Source: Phorcus lineatus (Eukaryota; Mollusca; Gastropoda; Trochida; Trochidae). From it: 64,000 nt of DNA. Below are positions 10,110 to 21,490 of the stretch, piece by piece (the first letter of the stretch is position 1; each line of letters starts with the position of its first letter). The notes under the pieces are model-generated. The model was given only the letters and a program-made list of their open reading frames with translations, did no database searches and was not told the origin of the DNA. The DNA is taken from NCBI GenBank assembly GCA_921293015.1, contig OV121088.1:8617882-8681881 (forward strand), read 5' to 3'. A program made the translations under genes and the position numbers.

Positions 10110-11710
10110 GCCTTTTGAAGTCATTTTATTCCCTTTGCAAATCACATATATTTGAATACAGCAAAACGCCGTCACACATGAATTTGTCTTTCCGGAGTGG
10201 TATATGATATCAGGCAATTTTGTTATCTAAGTCAGTTTTACAGGTTAATGAACTCTGCTAACCGGAATACACATCAAATATATCCTGTTATATTTGAATA
10301 GCCAAATGCGATTTGAGAATCTATCAACTGCATCGCCGACACTTATGACAGACGCATTTCTCGTTGAGACTAACGGCTTTTTGTCTGCTTTCTGTATCTG
10401 ATCAGTTAGCTTGAGTTATTTTCATTGCGTTTCAGCTGTGAAATTTCATGTGCGTTACGAAATTCAATGGAGCTAGGAAAAGCAATTTTGTTTTAATTAT
10501 TTCAAACGTTAAAGGAAAGATTAATGTCAAGTATTAGCTATTTGCTTTACGGGAAAAAATACTTGCTCTACAAAGCCGATCCGCCGAGAGCGACCAGACT
10601 AGCAAAGTTGCATCTTCCCACGCATGGCTTCAAGTTGCACCAGTCTCTATCACTGGCTTCATTAAACCTTGCTGCCGACCTGCCAAAATTCGTGTTTCGA
10701 TTGCAGCGCCCTCTTCGGCAAGGAGTTCTAATTCTCATATAATTTCTCATTGAACTAATGAGGACCGTCGCATCAGCCCGGACGGCAAGCACAGATACGT
10801 TGGGGAAATGCTGCAAAGCCTATCTTTGCAAGTCATATGAGCTGGCACAAGTTAGACCATGCGTTGGAAGATGGCAAGTTAAGAGTAGGGATACAAATGA
10901 CAGAGCTTAATTTTGCCATCTTTTGCCTTTTTGTATTAAGGATGATGATAATTGCCTTTTTGTATTAAGGATGATGATAATTAAATGATAAACAGCTTGT
11001 TTATCCAATAATTGTTATTATTCTTCATCACTCCTACTTCTAAACTTCCATGCAAAAAAACAAAAATGTAGTGTAAAAAATAACATAGGTAGGGATGAAC
11101 CAACGTGACAGCCCAGGCATCCACCTTCAGCCTGTATATTGTTAAGAACCATTTAATGAAACGAAATTCAACAGGACATTCTCACTACATACGAATTCGT
11201 ACAACAATGATTTACCATACCAATTGAAGGCAAAGTCGTTCCCTTGAGAAAATATGTTTTCCAATAAAGTAACAATCACTACGGACATGCACGATGTTTC
11301 GGAGTGCATGCATTACACTTACATCTTTATCGGGCGGATTGTAAGTAAATGGACTAGGTTTGTGCTCCGGAAAATCAGAAATTTTCAAAATAAAGAAGTC
11401 GACAACCAGAATTCTTGTGGATGTTTTTTTCATGTATTCCACTTATGACCTTCCAGACAGACACCCCATCCATGGATAGCTTTGCGATTGGAACTTCATC
11501 AATATTCACAGTTGAAGATGATGGGTTCTTTTTGTGTTATAGAGACGGATTCAGTCTCTGAAAGGTGATTCTAAAACATCATTGAATATAAGTAAGGAGT
11601 TAAAGACAATTGGTTGAATTCAAATCTTAGCATGCTTTCCAAGAGGTAATGAATAGGTCAAGATATCATTACCTTCAGTCTGTTTGTTAGACTAACTGTG
11701 TTTGGTAGCT
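10110..11710. other. Intergenic DNA with a less AT-rich patch and a tandem duplication
   Basis: The patch at about 10560-10820 is richer in GC and CpG than its surroundings and has open frames on both strands (72 and 82 codons) without recognisable domains. It contains CAGCGCCCTCTTCGG, loosely CTCF-like. A perfect 29-bp tandem duplication lies at 10923-10951 and 10952-10980. The rest shows nothing. Confidence 0.4.
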
Positions 11711-12060
11711 TTAAAGGGGCAGCAGTATTTTTTATAAATAAATCAAGTAAGCCCACGAAAACGAAAATAAACGTTTCCAATTGCAAGACAATTTCTTTAA
11801 TCTTAAGAGCAGTTGTTAAACGAACGTACCATGATCGATTAAGCTTCCTCAAATGACTTAAAAGTGTTCACACAAAAGTGACCGTTAGTGGTTTATGCTT
11901 GATACTTCATTATTCCCTCTACTACCCCGAATACCCCTTTTATGGATCTTCGTAATGGCAACGAAAAATAATCGATGTGCGAACAGATAAATACAGCTCT
12001 CTGTGTGTTTAATTTAATTGTAAATAAATAATTTTTTTTGATAAACTGCAATAATAGTAA
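11711..12060. mobile_element. Family C inverted-repeat element, diverged copy
   Basis: Starts TTAAAGGGGC at 11711. It shares with the copies at 15839 and 44889 the phrase CACGAAAACGAAAATAAACG about 45 bp in, the ACCATGATC motif in the middle and a TGCAA-containing right end. The right boundary is decayed and approximate. No coding capacity. Confidence 0.6.
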
Positions 12061-14842
12061 AAAATACAACAATTCCTTCAAATGTTGCCTAATTTACTCG
12101 CATACTAAAAAACGAGTCTTTTGTGTTCTTGTATCCGGGGAATTAATAAAATGTAATATGATAATGTAAAACGCACGTCATAACATTGATTAACCCGAAC
12201 AAATAGATCTATTACAACTGGGACAAGGTTGACTTTTTATTCTACCTTCTTTTCTAATAAAAAAAAAAAGAAATTTCTTTTTATAGACGTTTCATTCTTT
12301 ATTGATTGAAGTTTCACTTCATAAATTGGTAAGTACAATTTTGATAGTTAAAAGGTTTAACTTACTTATATTTCATAAAGTTCTAGAACAGATTAAAGCA
12401 CTGACCACTTTGCACAGCGATTAAAAGTGAGTTTAAGAATCTTCCAACAAAATCATGAAACATACAATACTGATTGTAAATATGGTATCCACGTACAACG
12501 TAAATATGTTCTATTATAAACCTTAACTGACAACTATCATTTATTCCCTTTGATAATAAAAGACAGGTTAAATTAAAAAAATGTAACTTACATTCATAAA
12601 AGAAAGGCTTTATTTTCAAAATCATTTACATAATAAGATAGTACAAATGAAAATAAGCTAACCCTGGATAAATATTACCTGATTGTAACAATACTCGAGC
12701 ATTTTCATTATAGAGAAGGTGTTATTCAAACAGTCTTGTTTTCCTTGTGTGTTTGATTTTGGTAACTTCAAATGCCTGTCAAGGACTTTTACAGTGATAT
12801 TCGACAAAAGACGAAAGAATAGAAAACTGTACAAAAAACCTCAGAAGATTTTATTGTGAGAACTCTACTTGAAAGTTGTGACGAACTCTAAGAAGAACGC
12901 CCACATTATTTCTCAATGTTGAGCAACATAATGGAATGCCCCTCCCCAAACATCATCCTGCAAGAATTTCCTGCAGGAAGTATATCAGTAGCAGTGGGCC
13001 TCTCTTCGTGAATCATTCGTTCTTCTCTCCTCTTCATGACCTGGACATTTTTCTCTTCAATTTTTATTTTGGTTTTTAAAATCATTTGATATTTTCAGGA
13101 TGTACTACCGATTCTGTCGCGCTCTCTGCTTCTGAACTGTACTCTTCCCTGTTTATCACTTTTCGTCCTGTCTTCCTATCTGAAAACAATATTTAATCTC
13201 CCTTTTAATATCATATTTGAGTGCATTTGTTATTTTAGTTCACATGCTATGACAACAAAATAACGAAACTTAAGAACGACAAAGAATATTATTCCAAAAA
13301 AACATTTGGCCTTGATACATGCCAAAATATAACATGCACTGAACTAAGTTCAAATAAACTCACCAACTTGCATAATCATCGAATGGGATTAAATAAGACA
13401 TTAACTTATTTTCATCGATGTCCTTGTCCTTGGTGTCAAGAAGACGAAATTCTATAGCCTAATTACACGCTGAATAGTCATATGACCTATCCAACATTAC
13501 CAACTAACAGTTTTGTTTTCTCTGCTTCAGGAAAGATTCCATAATTAAGTTTAACTCATTTGCCCGTGCCAGTCGCTGTAGATAAAAACAATCATGACGT
13601 AAACCGTTTTATTGTCGCTATGCTGAATCAATAAGCATTAAAATGTTAATTTTCAGAAAGCCAGTACTTCTTAGTAAAATAACAGCAGTGACAGCTCCAT
13701 GGGTTCTTCTTGAATGTCCGGATAGGCAGTTTTTTCTCTTGACATAATTGTCTTCCCTTCAAAACCTAAAAACGGTTGACCCCTTTTTAATAATAACCAC
13801 GATTTTTAGTTGACAAACTATAAACGTATTGTATGGTTGTGACACACTGTTGTACCCGACTCATTTATGCTTGGGTCAACATTTTCTCCTCATTTGACAG
13901 AAATGACCTCTCGTAGAGATTTAGTTAATTTTTCAATATTTTCTTTGCTCTATTAAACGTTCCACATTTTAGTTTTCCAAAATACAAATGATCAAAGTAT
14001 TGAACAGTAATAACACTCTGCAATACCAGAATCATCAGCGCGGATCAGTGGATCAGCATTTTCGGAAAATGTCCAGTATTCGATACCTTATTCTATATTT
14101 GAAAATTAACGTATTTTTAGATTTACGGGTAAACATTAGTAAAGATATTATCAATAATATTTGAGCATTTTTTCATAATTTCGGAATTTAGATATATGTA
14201 GTATGTGATGTACCTTACGTCATTACATCAAACTGACATCCTAGGTGTCATCATTATTGACTCTTCCTGTTCATAACAAAATCGTAATCGTCTTTCTGAA
14301 ATTGTTAATTCTTCAAGGCTTATGTCCATTATGTTGTATGATAAATACGCGTTTAATTCTTTCCCTAAGAAGGATTGCAAATTCTGTGGAGAATCACGAT
14401 CTTTATGTGTGTCTAATAAATGTAAAATGCTGCTACCGTTGAGAAGTAAACCATCTTCATGTTTTGGAAAAGACTAACATTGCATTGCAGAACCCATGAA
14501 GATGTTTAGTGTGATATTAAGCTTCAATACTAAAATGGGTTGATATCACTTCACCTATGTCGTTACAACTATTTCCAAAATAAAAGTATCACAATGGAAT
14601 CTTTCTAGTGTCTGTACTGTAAGCCATGTGACCAGAAATACAGAAATAAACAACACCAACATCTATGCACTGTATACAAGAACTGAAGGTAATGCTTAAT
14701 ACAAGAAAATGTATCTTCAGGGAAACATCAGTATTGTGTATAAATAAAACAATTTTCAAGAATACATGAACCTGTCAATGAAAGTCAAGATAACATACAT
14801 TGTATAGCTCCCTTTATCCTGTAAACAGTTCTGGAAAAGACC
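12061..14842. other. AT-rich intergenic DNA
   Basis: No gene, RNA or organised repeat recognised. Open frames are short and of low complexity. Confidence 0.5.
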
Positions 14843-14986
14843 TAAAGAGCCACTCCGTGAGTTGTTGGAGTCATATATGCCAAACTTAATCAATGGTGTC
14901 ATTTGATCGCCAAGTATCGACTGTTACCAAAAAAGACAGATTTTAAAGCTTGCTGGGTTTTTACAGTGACAATATGAAAGTAGAAC
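14843..14986. mobile_element. Family A element, truncated left end
   Basis: The first 144 bp match the family A copies at 9203 and 39998, from TAAAGAGCCACTCCGTGAG through the CAGTGACAATATGAAAGTAGAA phrase (split here at the shared core). Similarity then stops abruptly at unrelated sequence. The base before TAAAG is C rather than T, so the TTAA border is lost. No matching right end follows, so this is a broken copy. Confidence 0.8.
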
Positions 14987-15838
14987 AAAGGTAGATCATT
15001 TGATGATTGACTGATGCAGTTCTGGACTTACAACTGATGACTGTCACAGCAGATGTACAGTGTATATTGTCAATATACGGAAGAGAACTTTACAGAAAAC
15101 AAATTACTTTAAACGAAAATATAGATTGTGTACATACATGCTAAAAAGAGGATATTTTCTATCAAAGAGGTACATGATAAACATTTACTTATAAATACTA
15201 ACACATCTACGTTTTTCATAATGTAAATGTCTTTAACTGTCCATTCCTAACCATCCACTAATGATGAAGATGATGATGATGATGATGATGGTGATGAACA
15301 GTCATTGTCTGTTTAACTATCAAAGTTTGTTGTTCAATTCAGATTTATCATGATCATTCTTATGTCTTATATTAAAGGTGGGGGGGGGGGGGGGGGGGGA
15401 GAGAATTTGAACGTAATTGTGAAAACAGTCAGAATTTTGTTTCCAATTTCATAGTTAATTAAACTACCGGTATGTACACGTATGGTGTTACTTAATGAAA
15501 GAGTTTAAAAAGCCAGAGTTGAGTCTAGAACTTGTTTAGAAGTTCGAAAGACTTTAACCACTTCACGGCACAGCGGTTTCTGTGATAGTAAAGTATGACC
15601 CAGCCCCATCTTCACAAGACCTTTGGTGATAGTAAAAAAAGGGTTGGGATTCTCATGTAAAATGTCTCAGGAAAAATTTCTGTTCTTGGTATGGTAAACA
15701 TGTACACATAAACACATGAATACATGAACACAAGAACATGGCAGACATGCATACTCAGTCAGTGTCAGCCACGCTTGATTCAAACCACTGTATGAATTTG
15801 TCAATAACGCTCATCCAAAGATTCGGTTTTAAAGGGCC
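14987..15838. other. Intergenic DNA with simple repeats
   Basis: Holds a (GAT)n-like tract at 15261-15297 and a poly(G) run of about 20 at 15380-15399. No gene seen. Confidence 0.6.
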
Positions 15839-16159
15839 TTTAGCACTTTTTTAAAGATAAAGATATCTCACGAAAACGAAAATAAATGTTTCCATCAGCA
15901 TGACAAGGTTGTTCATAAAAAAGCAATTTTAAAACGAAAGGAACCACGATCCATTTCCCTACCACAAATCCTTAAAAGGCGGTCACACAAAATGGCCGCC
16001 ATTTTTTTTTGCTTGATACGTAATTATTCCCTCTACAGCTATGGATGATTGAATCGAGTAATGAGATTTTTTGACCATCTAAAGATATTGCTAAACTAAT
16101 GTTTATTTGGGAAAATTTTAAGAAGTAAATCATTAAAAAAAAGTGCAATTGCCATTTAG
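15839..16159. mobile_element. Family C inverted-repeat element, copy 2
   Basis: Begins TTAAAGGGCC at 15839, continues with CTCACGAAAACGAAAATAAA, and contains CCACGATCCA and a GCTTGATAC phrase shared with the copy at 11711. It ends GTGCAATTGCCATTTAG near 16159, where the complete copy has CTTTAA. It is non-coding. Confidence 0.65.
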
Positions 16160-16625
16160 ACATATATCCAACATGATGGCACTTTCCTCACTGCCATATT
16201 TTGTAGTCTGTTGCCTATGCCCACACAGTAAACTAAAGCCTTCAATGTAAGTCTATCCTGTCTGATTTAGCATATAAAATCGGTATAAGGGATACAATTT
16301 CTTATAATCTTTTATCTTTCAGTTTAATTTTTAATTTATCCATACAATGCTTTCTCAACTTTCATTGAGCAGACTTATGTTTATGTCTACTTATTGTATA
16401 CGCCCGTCTGGAGTCAAAATGATATACGACTTGTCAGGCTTGGTAGAGACTACCAAGAGCATACACGTACGTGGATTATGTGAATTTTCTTGACATCTGA
16501 AATTTGACTGAATAGTTTGTCAACAAGCATTGGCCTCTCGATATATTTGAAGAAGAGAAACATTGTACCTATCACATCCGCCAAACAGACAATTATATTT
16601 ATCGTGAAACATGTATACTTATAAC

Positions 16626-16628
<3 letters not shown>

Positions 16629-16693
<65 letters not shown>
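16629..16693. repeat. (AT)n microsatellite
   Basis: An uninterrupted alternating AT tract of about 65 bp. It produces an apparent alternating Tyr-Ile frame on the minus strand, which is not a gene. Confidence 0.95.
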
Positions 16694-16697
<4 letters not shown>

Positions 16698-16833
16698 GAA
16701 AAAAGTGAAAAACTTCAGACGACACTTGCTGTAGATATCATTTTAATGATGACTGGATGCGTCGCATTTCGAGTCTTTTCAACAGTGTGGAGCTTTAACA
16801 ACATGGCAAATATATAGGTTCATAGCTAAACGC

Positions 16834-16916
16834 TGTAACAATGTATAATAGACTTAGATTGATTGGCAAGTGACATGTGATTAGCGTAAAGTCTAAGTCT
16901 ATTATACATTGTTACA
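16834..16916. repeat. Perfect 25-bp inverted repeat (hairpin)
   Basis: The arm at 16834-16858 (starting TGTAACAATG, ending GACTTAGA) is the exact reverse complement of 16892-16916. The 33-nt loop separates them. The arms have no mismatch, which suggests a recent foldback insertion or an inverted duplication under constraint. No flanking duplication was identified. Confidence 0.85.
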
Positions 16917-18340
16917 GAAACCAGAGTTCTTTACTCATTCTTCTCACTATCTCTAAAATGTACATCAATTATAGACTAAAATTTAGTATTGAAATACTTT
17001 AACAATTTACTGTTCCTTCATCTATAATATTCTTTGTATGCAGTCAAATCTAGTCTTGCTGAATGAGGACCTAGACTTTTTAAAGGCTCCTTTTTAAACT
17101 GATGAAGCAGGACTACATCAATTTATGAACACTGGTTTATTTAAAGATTATAATTCTGCATATTGGACTTCAGCTCGTTTATTCTATTGGTGTCACATTA
17201 ACAACATTTCTAACTAATTTTATCACTATTCAGTCACATGATCTTTTTATTTTAAAGTAATAAAAACGTTGTAAAAATGTTATATTGTATTTGAGATTAG
17301 TTTTTAAAATGTTAATTTTCAATATAGTCAACACATAAAGTGTAAGAACGAAACCAGATTGTGCAATGTTTTATGAAAGCTAATCTCTCTACTGGGAACT
17401 GCGGTGATATATTCTTTATTGACTCAGTACTAAACGTGCATTTTCGAATTTGATTATTATTAAGTTAGTCATAACGTCGACTTTGCATATTAGGTATTTC
17501 TTATCAAAATATTCATTGGAGGACATTTAGAAGCTTAACTAAGAAAACACGATTTTTTGGATAACAACTAGTTTTTAAAATAAAGTTGATCTTGGTAAAA
17601 AAAAATAATCAAGCTGTTCATAAAATAAATATATATCTATATATGCTTGTACTTCATTGCCAAGCAGAGAGAAAATATATTTGTTCTTGTTTTTTCTCAA
17701 AATTTGCAAATTTTACTGATGAAGTCACATATAAAAAAAACAAAATATATATTTACTGTCAAAAGCTAATGTTTAATCTGCTTGCTAATAAGATGTGACA
17801 CGCTGGATTCTTTCTGATTTGAACTGCGATATGTATTTATGGACTCCCTCTTTCTGTGACAAAAGCATAGTCTTCACGATAAATCTATCATCACCAAGAC
17901 TCTTATATCGATATCTTTAATTTATGCATAGATACTTCGAACAAAATAGAATTAGCCCTACCCATCAATGTAACTTTATAAATATTCAAAATAAAAATTG
18001 CAGGATTTCATAACGAAATTGATATGTTTTATTGACACAGCAGTTTTTGATATCTACATAGATGGATTTTCATTTTTCTTGTCAGTGCCCCATAGGCCTA
18101 CATCAATAAACACTGCGTCAAAATAAAACATGCATGTATGCATGCCAGAAATATCCCCAACCGCCCATGCATTTATTATTGCAAGCAAGACTCGCCATAT
18201 TCGCACGCTTTACCAACTTCATCACGACTTGAGCCAGACACACTATCGATTGCAAACAGGGGAAACGGATTCAAGCCAGAACTCTCCTTCAATTGGTCGC
18301 TTTCATAACGCAAATAATTAATTCATGCAGTTTCATACGT
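16917..18340. other. AT-rich intergenic DNA
   Basis: No gene or organised repeat recognised; only short open frames without domains. Confidence 0.5.
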
Positions 18341-18350
18341 CATAGCCCTA

Positions 18351-18440
18351 GTGGGCGGGGCTTGTGCTGATTGCGTGGGGTGATGAGATAGGTTGATTGC
18401 GCATGCGCATTATCCGCATGAAACCAACTAAAATGGTTTC
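18351..18440. promoter_or_regulatory. Promoter-like island: GC box and perfect NRF-1 palindrome
   Basis: GGGCGGGGC at 18353-18361 is a consensus Sp1/GC box. TGCGCATGCGCA at 18398-18409 is a perfect NRF-1 site (YGCGCAYGCGCR). Both lie in a small GC-rich patch inside strongly AT-rich DNA. A short inverted repeat (GAAACCA/TGGTTTC) follows at about 18419-18439. No recognisable coding sequence starts on either side; the nearest frame downstream (18675-18893, 72 codons) has no known domain. Promoter activity, possibly of a noncoding RNA, is inferred. Confidence 0.4.
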
Positions 18441-19749
18441 ACAAAACAAGACAAATGCTTTTGAAAAACCTCATTGAAATTATCGTCCTTTATTCTTCTT
18501 CTTTTAAAAGTTGTGGAAAGTTTTACGACTTCATTTGATGATTATGTAATGTGTCATGCACCGGTGACTGTACAGATAATTCACTCTCGTCAGCAATTGC
18601 AAACTCCTGTTCAAATAAAACATTGAATCAACTATTGAGGCGATTGCAGTAAGATAATTAAATATTAAAATAAAATGACATACAGTTTTTTAAAAAACCG
18701 CATGATGCATCCAATTTTGATACGTATGCATTGTTATCGTTATGATTATGAACATAAATTATTTCATCTTGATGGCATGACGCCAATGTTTGACAGCATT
18801 GAATTGTCATTTGATATCGAATTGCAATTATTGTTTGAAATGATTTTTTCTGGATATACGCGCCTTTTTCCGTTTAAACATGGATATCCGTAATTTGATT
18901 GTATTTATGTTTATAATGCATACGGTATGCATATAGGTCTTCATTAACGTTATGACGAAAATATGTGATAGAAAATTATTTTGAAGAATTCATTGTAGTA
19001 GGGGACACATAATACAATAACTGATATGACATATTATGCAATCCTTTTCATCAATTATATTGGCACAGGTTAATTCAGTTATCTTAATTTACAAACTCTA
19101 CATTAAGTCATTAAAACAATCTTATAATGCTGAGAGTAGCCACTGGATAAGTACTTCCCCCGTCTTGATAGCATGCTCTTAACCACTCATGGTTTGAATG
19201 TAGTAAGTCACATTTCTGAAACGAAGTAGTATATCATCTATAAATATATACCAAAAGATACCAGTTCAAAGCTCCATGAACCTCGAAAAGTTTACATTTT
19301 CCATCCATGTACAATGAACTTTACAGCAGCACTTTGGTCAGCAGTTAAGCACTTTCTCCGTATGCATATGTACAATAACTTTTGTAAGTATAACTATCCC
19401 AGGTTCAAGGTTTGCCTCTGACGCGAAATGTTAAGAACAGACAAAAAGAGGGTCGTACAACACACGATTCTATGTGCATTTTGACTTTGGGCGGAGTTTA
19501 CCCCATGTAAAAGCTTGTAAGAAGGTTAATAAGTTCCTTTAAACATAAAAATCAAAATAAATGTAATTTTGTTCTACCACTTTTTTCTGCTTTGATATCT
19601 AGATTCGTGTGAAAGACAGATTGCCATGTATGTTTCAAAAGAAGGTACTGTATGAAGACAAGAGAATAGTTCATTATGACAATAGAATATATTTAATTTC
19701 ATACTAACTGTCCAAATTTGAAAGGGGTGTTAAATATGCCTTGAATTCG
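18441..19749. other. AT-rich intergenic DNA
   Basis: No gene supported. The 72-codon frame at 18675-18893 is open but unlike any family I know. Confidence 0.45.
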
Positions 19750-20935
19750 AAACAGACGTTAAATACAAAAAGAAACTAAGGCAATGACAGGGATACAGTA
19801 AATTTCATAAAAAGTTAATAATGAACAACCCTTTGTGTTACTGAATATAACAAAAGAAGGCATTAGGTATGTCCACTACGGGGACTTTCCAACGTCAATT
19901 TGCAAGAAAGTTCAACTGCAGCAAAAAAACACCACCAGAAGGCTGTTCATACGCTACCAGCAGAGAGGCCAGACACAGGACAGACCCAGATCGGGGAGAC
20001 CAAGGGTAACTACTGCGGCCGAAGATCGCAAGATCAGGCAGATTCACCTCAGAAACCGATTCGTAACGGCAACATCAACAGCGGCGACGGCACACGGTCA
20101 TGTCATCAGCACAAGGACATCCCTTCATCGACTTCGTTTGGCTGGTATACGAGCCTACCGCCCTTCCGTGGAATGGCTTTGACCCCTTTACACCGTAAAC
20201 GCAGATTACGATGGACAGGTACTATACGCCGGTGGCAGCGACGTGACTGGGAGAGGGTGCTATTTACAGGCAAAAGCAGGTTTTGCCTATTTAGGAACGA
20301 TTTCAGGGTTCGAGTTTTTCGACGAAGGGGCGTGCGTCTCGCACCAAACTGCACCTGTTTGGAGGCGGAGGCATCATGGTGTGGGGAGGGATTATAGTAT
20401 CTCCAAATGACGACGCGCTGGTTGTTCTGCGATGGAATCTGACTGGTCAGCGATACATTGTTGAGGTACTGAGACCTATCGTCGTTCCTTTCATCTAACA
20501 ACAGCCAAGAAGATTGATATTGCAACACGACAACGCAAAACCTCATACTGCCTGAATTGTTAGAGACTACCTCGAGAACGCCAACGTCACTGTTTTTCCG
20601 TGACCAGCCAACTCACCAGATATGAGCCCCATTGAACACCTTAGGTATCACCTTGATCGCCATTTGAGACAGCTGGTGCCAACTCCAAACAACCAGCAGG
20701 AACTTGAGCAAGCTCTGTTATAAATATGGAACAGAATCCTTGTTGACGTCATCCGACGCCTGACGACTTCAATGAGGAGGCGTGTACTTGCTTGCATTGA
20801 TGCCCAATTTTGTCACTCCGTGATTCCTGTGACTACTGAGAGTTTCTTTGCACTTGTCTTTTAACTCCACATTTGTCTATTTTTTTAATATTGACACCCT
20901 GTCTCTGCCCTGGGGCAAATTAAATGACGATGTTT
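19750..20935 (+). mobile_element. Tc1-like DNA transposon, inactive
   Basis: A transposase pseudogene is flanked by degenerate inverted ends. GGCAATGACAGGGATACAG at 19780-19798 resembles the reverse complement of 20892-20909 (GGCAGAGACAGGGTGTCA). Further out, AAACAGACGTTAAAT at 19750 resembles the reverse complement of the segment ending 20935. An element of about 1.19 kb is close to the usual Tc1 size. No TA target duplication is preserved at the proposed limits, so the exact ends are uncertain. Confidence 0.7.
19835..20864 (+). pseudogene. Tc1-like transposase pseudogene (DD34E)
   Basis: A decayed cut-and-paste transposase of the Tc1 group. The N-terminal DNA-binding part contains RPRSGRPRVTT and a helix-turn-helix-like stretch near HLRNRF. 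The core contains WERVLFTGKSRFCLF, GGIMVWGG, LQHDNAKPH and SPDMSPIEHL. Reading moves from the frame of 19835 to that of 19900 near 20150-20175, then to a third frame by 20358, so at least two frameshifts are present. In-frame stops follow at 20496, 20553, 20601 and 20721; the natural stop is at 20862-20864. The first catalytic aspartate is replaced by glycine (codon 20269-20271, TGKS where the family has TDES). The second aspartate (20529-20531) and the glutamate (20634-20636) remain and are separated by 34 residues, the Tc1 signature spacing. Confidence 0.92.
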
Positions 20936-21420
20936 GGATGCTTTTTAAAGAGAATATTGGAAAATGATTTATGTTTATAAACCAATCGTCAGAGTTCTCA
21001 TATCTGCGTTTGTTTTTATTTTATAGACTTGAAAAATTAGTGAGATCTTTCTTTTGCCTGGTAGTTTATATGTACATGATGCCATGTTGGAATACAACCA
21101 ACAAATTAAAAAATAAAGACATATTGTTCATAGTACATAACTATAAAACATTTAATCAACTAAATATTTTCAACAAATCAAATGTTTACTAAAGAACACA
21201 CATATTTACTTATAACAAGGAGAACGGGATAAAGTTTTTTATTTTCAAAGTTGAACCAGTGAATCTATATCAAATCAATCAACATTCAAGAGTTTTATCA
21301 ATTTGGTACTGAAACGGGTTTTTATACTGAGTACTACCTTACACTAGTCTAGCAAAAAAAAGCAGAATATGATTACTATATTTTAAAAGTCAGATCACAT
21401 AAGGACGTCACGCTGCAAAC
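20936..21420. other. AT-rich intergenic DNA
   Basis: Nothing recognised apart from a second CRE-like GACGTCAC just before 21421. Confidence 0.5.
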
Positions 21421-21490
21421 TATTGTGACGTCATTTATGCAGCAGTGTTATATTTGTTTAATATCGCAAAATAGATATTACACTACAATA
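21421..21490. repeat. 70-bp dispersed repeat carrying a CRE, copy 1
   Basis: Gap-free match of 58 out of 70 bases to 41524-41593 by my count. It includes the palindrome TGACGTCA and the fully conserved block ATAGATATTACACT. The shared length and lack of gaps suggest either a defined small element or a conserved module. Confidence 0.65.

Noticed and set aside
16450-16725. 91-codon minus-strand frame with a Tyr-Ile stretch
   Set aside because: It runs through the (AT)n microsatellite and has no recognisable domain.
20106-20546. 146-codon minus-strand frame
   Set aside because: It is the antisense shadow of the Tc1 transposase pseudogene.
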